Shown here: in pieces, positions 22,305 to 23,781 of the stretch
Numbering within the stretch: the stretch's first letter is position 1
Layout of the letters: every line of letters begins with the position of its first letter
NCBI GenBank assembly: GCA_963599255.1
Contig: CAVBWS010000031.1
Span: forward strand, 1 to 23,781
Origin: RGIG5612 sp963599255
Lineage (GTDB): Bacteria; Bacillota; Clostridia; Lachnospirales; Lachnospiraceae
Length of the DNA: 23,781 bases
Reading direction: 5' to 3'
Notes under the pieces: generated by a model
The model's input: only the letters and a program-made list of their open reading frames with translations
What the model was told of the DNA's origin: nothing
Databases searched by the model: none
Position numbers and translations under genes: made by a program

Positions 22305-23299
22305 TGTTTAGTTTCTTGCTTTCATTTATTCCGCGTGCTGTTTCTCAGGGCGTGCCGCTGATGTATGGTGCGGTAGGTGAGACTCTTACTGAAAAAACCG
22401 GCAATCTGAATCTTGGCACAGCCGGTATTATGTATGTAGGAGGTATCTGCGGCGTTATCGGTGCATTTATGTACGAAACCAAGACTGCAGCTGAAAATAT
22501 GAGTGCATTCTGGGGAATATTAATACCGCTTTTATGCTGTTTGGCAGGTTCTCTTATTATGGGACTTATATATTGTTTCCTGACCGTAACCCTGAGAGCT
22601 AATCAGAATGTTACAGGTCTTGCCATGACAACATTCGGCATCGGATTTGGCAATTTCTTCGGAGGATCGCTCATCAAGCTGTCAGGCGCTGACGTTCCTT
22701 CAATCGCACTGTCGAAGACAAGCCAGTATTTTAGTGCTAAGCTTCCATTTGCAAATGATCTGGGATGGTTCGGACAGATATTCCTGTCATACAGCTTTTT
22801 GGCATACGCAGCAATTGCCATGGCGATTATAGCATCAATTGTTATATTCAGAACGAAGCTGGGACTTAACTTAAGAGCAGTAGGAGAAAATCCTGCCACA
22901 GCTGATGCAGCCGGCATTAATGTTACCAGGTATAAGTACATCGCAACATGCGTAGGTGCGATGATATCCGGCTTGGGAGGACTTTACTACGTAATGGATT
23001 ACGCGTGCGGTGTCTGGTCTAATGATGCATTCGGTGACAGAGGCTGGTTGGCGATCGCGCTTGTAATATTTACAATCTGGCGTCCGGCACATAGCATCTG
23101 GGCTTCAATCCTGTTCGGCGGCTTGTACATCCTGCACATATTTATCCCGTCAGGTACGAACCTCGCCATTAAGGAGCTCTATCAGATGGCACCTTATGTT
23201 GTTACGATAATTGTTTTGATTTTCACTTCAATGCGTAACAAGAGAGAAAACCAGCCACCGGCATCTCTGGGACTTAGCTACTTTAGAGAGGACAGGTAA
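22304..23299 (+). CDS. Nucleoside-type ABC transporter permease 2
   Basis: A 331-residue membrane permease of the same superfamily (YufQ/NupQ type) and the partner of the preceding gene. TLTEKTGNLNLGTAGIMYVGG near 28-48 is the conserved first-loop motif. LRAVGENPATADAAGINV near 191-208 is the coupling loop, and GVWSNDAFGDRGWLAIALVIF near 238-258 is characteristic of nucleoside permeases. About 8-9 hydrophobic segments are visible. The ATG shares its A with the upstream TAA (TAATG), and GGAGGTGG gives a strong ribosome site, so translation is coupled. It is the last gene of the transporter operon. Confidence 0.9.
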   Translation: MFSFLLSFIPRAVSQGVPLMYGAVGETLTEKTGNLNLGTAGIMYVGGICGVIGAFMYETKTAAENMSAFWGILIPLLCCLAGSLIMGLIYCFLTVTLRANQNVTGLAMTTFGIGFGNFFGGSLIKLSGADVPSIALSKTSQYFSAKLPFANDLGWFGQIFLSYSFLAYAAIAMAIIASIVIFRTKLGLNLRAVGENPATADAAGINVTRYKYIATCVGAMISGLGGLYYVMDYACGVWSNDAFGDRGWLAIALVIFTIWRPAHSIWASILFGGLYILHIFIPSGTNLAIKELYQMAPYVVTIIVLIFTSMRNKRENQPPASLGLSYFREDR

Positions 23300-23341
23300 G
23301 CAGAAGAACCGGACAGTATAAAGAAATATTGACATGATCGG

Positions 23342-23369
23342 AGAAGCCAGTCGTTTGCGGTTGGCTTCT
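23342..23369 (+). terminator. Probable terminator of the transporter operon
   Basis: AGAAGCCA (23342-23349) pairs with TGGCTTCT (23362-23369), leaving a 12-nt loop with possible further pairing. It is 43 nt after the last permease stop. The following sequence has few T, so it may be inefficient. Confidence 0.45.
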
Positions 23370-23424
23370 TGACATATTATAAAGTCTTGTTTCTGCAAAA
23401 TTCCGTTATAGAGAAAAGTATTTT

Positions 23425-23781
23425 ATGAAAACCATAAAGGTTGTAGCAGCTGTCATCAGAAGTAATGACAGAATATTTGCAACTCAGAGAGGTTATGGAG
23501 AATTTAAGGATGGTTGGGAGTTTCCCGGCGGCAAGATGGAAGCAGGCGAAACTCCTCAGCAGGCACTGGTCAGAGAAATTAAGGAAGAACTGGACACAGA
23601 GATTAAGGTAGGAGAATTGATTGACACTGTGGAGTATGATTATCCGGACTTTCATCTCAGCATGGACTGCTTTTGGGCAGAGATTGTATCAGGTAATCTG
23701 ATCCTTAAAGAACACGAAGCTGCCAGATGGCTTACTAGGGATGAGCTGGACAGCGTTGACTGGCTGCCGGCAGATCGGAAT
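23425..23781 (+). CDS. Nudix hydrolase, MutT-like (3' end cut by window)
   Basis: An open frame runs from ATG 23425 to the window end, 119 codons without a stop. It opens MKTIKVVAAVI. Its Nudix box matches G-x5-E-x7-R-E-U-x-E-E: GKMEAGETPQQALVREIKEE near residues 36-55. Relatives of this size (about 130 residues) are MutT/8-oxo-dGTP diphosphatase-type or CTP pyrophosphohydrolase-type housecleaning enzymes; GYGEFKDGWEFPGGKMEAGE is typical of them. Only about 10 residues are probably missing. A ribosome site is weak (AGAGAAAAG). Substrate cannot be told from sequence. Confidence 0.85.
   Translation, partial: MKTIKVVAAVIRSNDRIFATQRGYGEFKDGWEFPGGKMEAGETPQQALVREIKEELDTEIKVGELIDTVEYDYPDFHLSMDCFWAEIVSGNLILKEHEAARWLTRDELDSVDWLPADRN

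Noticed and set aside
23369..23424. Promoter starting with TTGACA before the Nudix gene
   Set aside because: The -35 is perfect but no -10 lies at 16-18 nt; TATTAT directly adjoins it.
1..23781. tRNA, rRNA, CRISPR array or complete insertion sequence
   Set aside because: Nothing resembling regularly spaced repeats, rRNA segments, a tRNA cloverleaf or a transposase gene was seen in reading both strands by eye.

Overview
The window looks like the chromosome of a Gram-positive Clostridia bacterium, most likely Lachnospiraceae. This is inferred from moderately AT-rich sequence, strong AGGAGG-type ribosome binding sites, frequent TTG starts, a Firmicutes-style Tad pilus locus with DUF6382-FHA and DUF5702-like members, and a BMP-type nucleoside ABC transporter next to xpt. 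No species can be named from the sequence alone.

Region 1 (1 to about 7222) reads entirely on the minus strand and looks like an inserted accessory element. It holds a secreted YD-repeat protein, a nonsense-broken small zinc-ribbon gene, a hairpin-dense stretch without a credible gene (about 1510-1760), a DUF4177-like protein, and a secreted ComEC-type metallo-beta-lactamase. A frameshifted remnant of a polymerase C-terminus follows, then a large family-B DNA polymerase with an exonuclease domain. That polymerase has motif A DxxNAYP, motif C TTDG and a TTRG motif, and resembles the primer-independent PolB (pipolin) group. The element ends abruptly inside a cpaF/tadA gene: from about 7223 rightwards the sequence is the C-terminal quarter of the pilus ATPase, in the opposite orientation.

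Region 2 (7223-16009, plus strand) is the rest of a Tad (type IVc) pilus operon: 5'-truncated cpaF, tadB, tadC (with an unusual extracytoplasmic insertion of about 185 residues), Flp pilin, a DUF5702/TadG-like protein, a TadE-like pseudopilin with two Cys/His repeats, prepilin peptidase, a second TadE-like pseudopilin, and a DUF6382-FHA protein. A 360-bp palindrome-rich gap separates tadC from the pilin gene. Unless the element is precise and reversible, or a second ATPase exists, this pilus should not assemble.

Region 3 (16010-23781, plus strand) is housekeeping. It has a rhomboid protease with its own promoter, a HIT protein, and a purine salvage/uptake cluster. That cluster is xpt with a leader of about 320 nt and no recognisable guanine riboswitch, a BMP substrate-binding protein without a lipobox cysteine, a dual-NBD ATPase and two permeases. 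A Nudix hydrolase runs off the end.

The strongest leads are the piPolB-like element interrupting cpaF with a decayed polymerase tail beside it, the H-x4-C...CxxC module shared by the element's nuclease-like protein and the host TadE-like protein, and three structured non-coding stretches (about 1510-1760, 9791-10044, 17368-17688).
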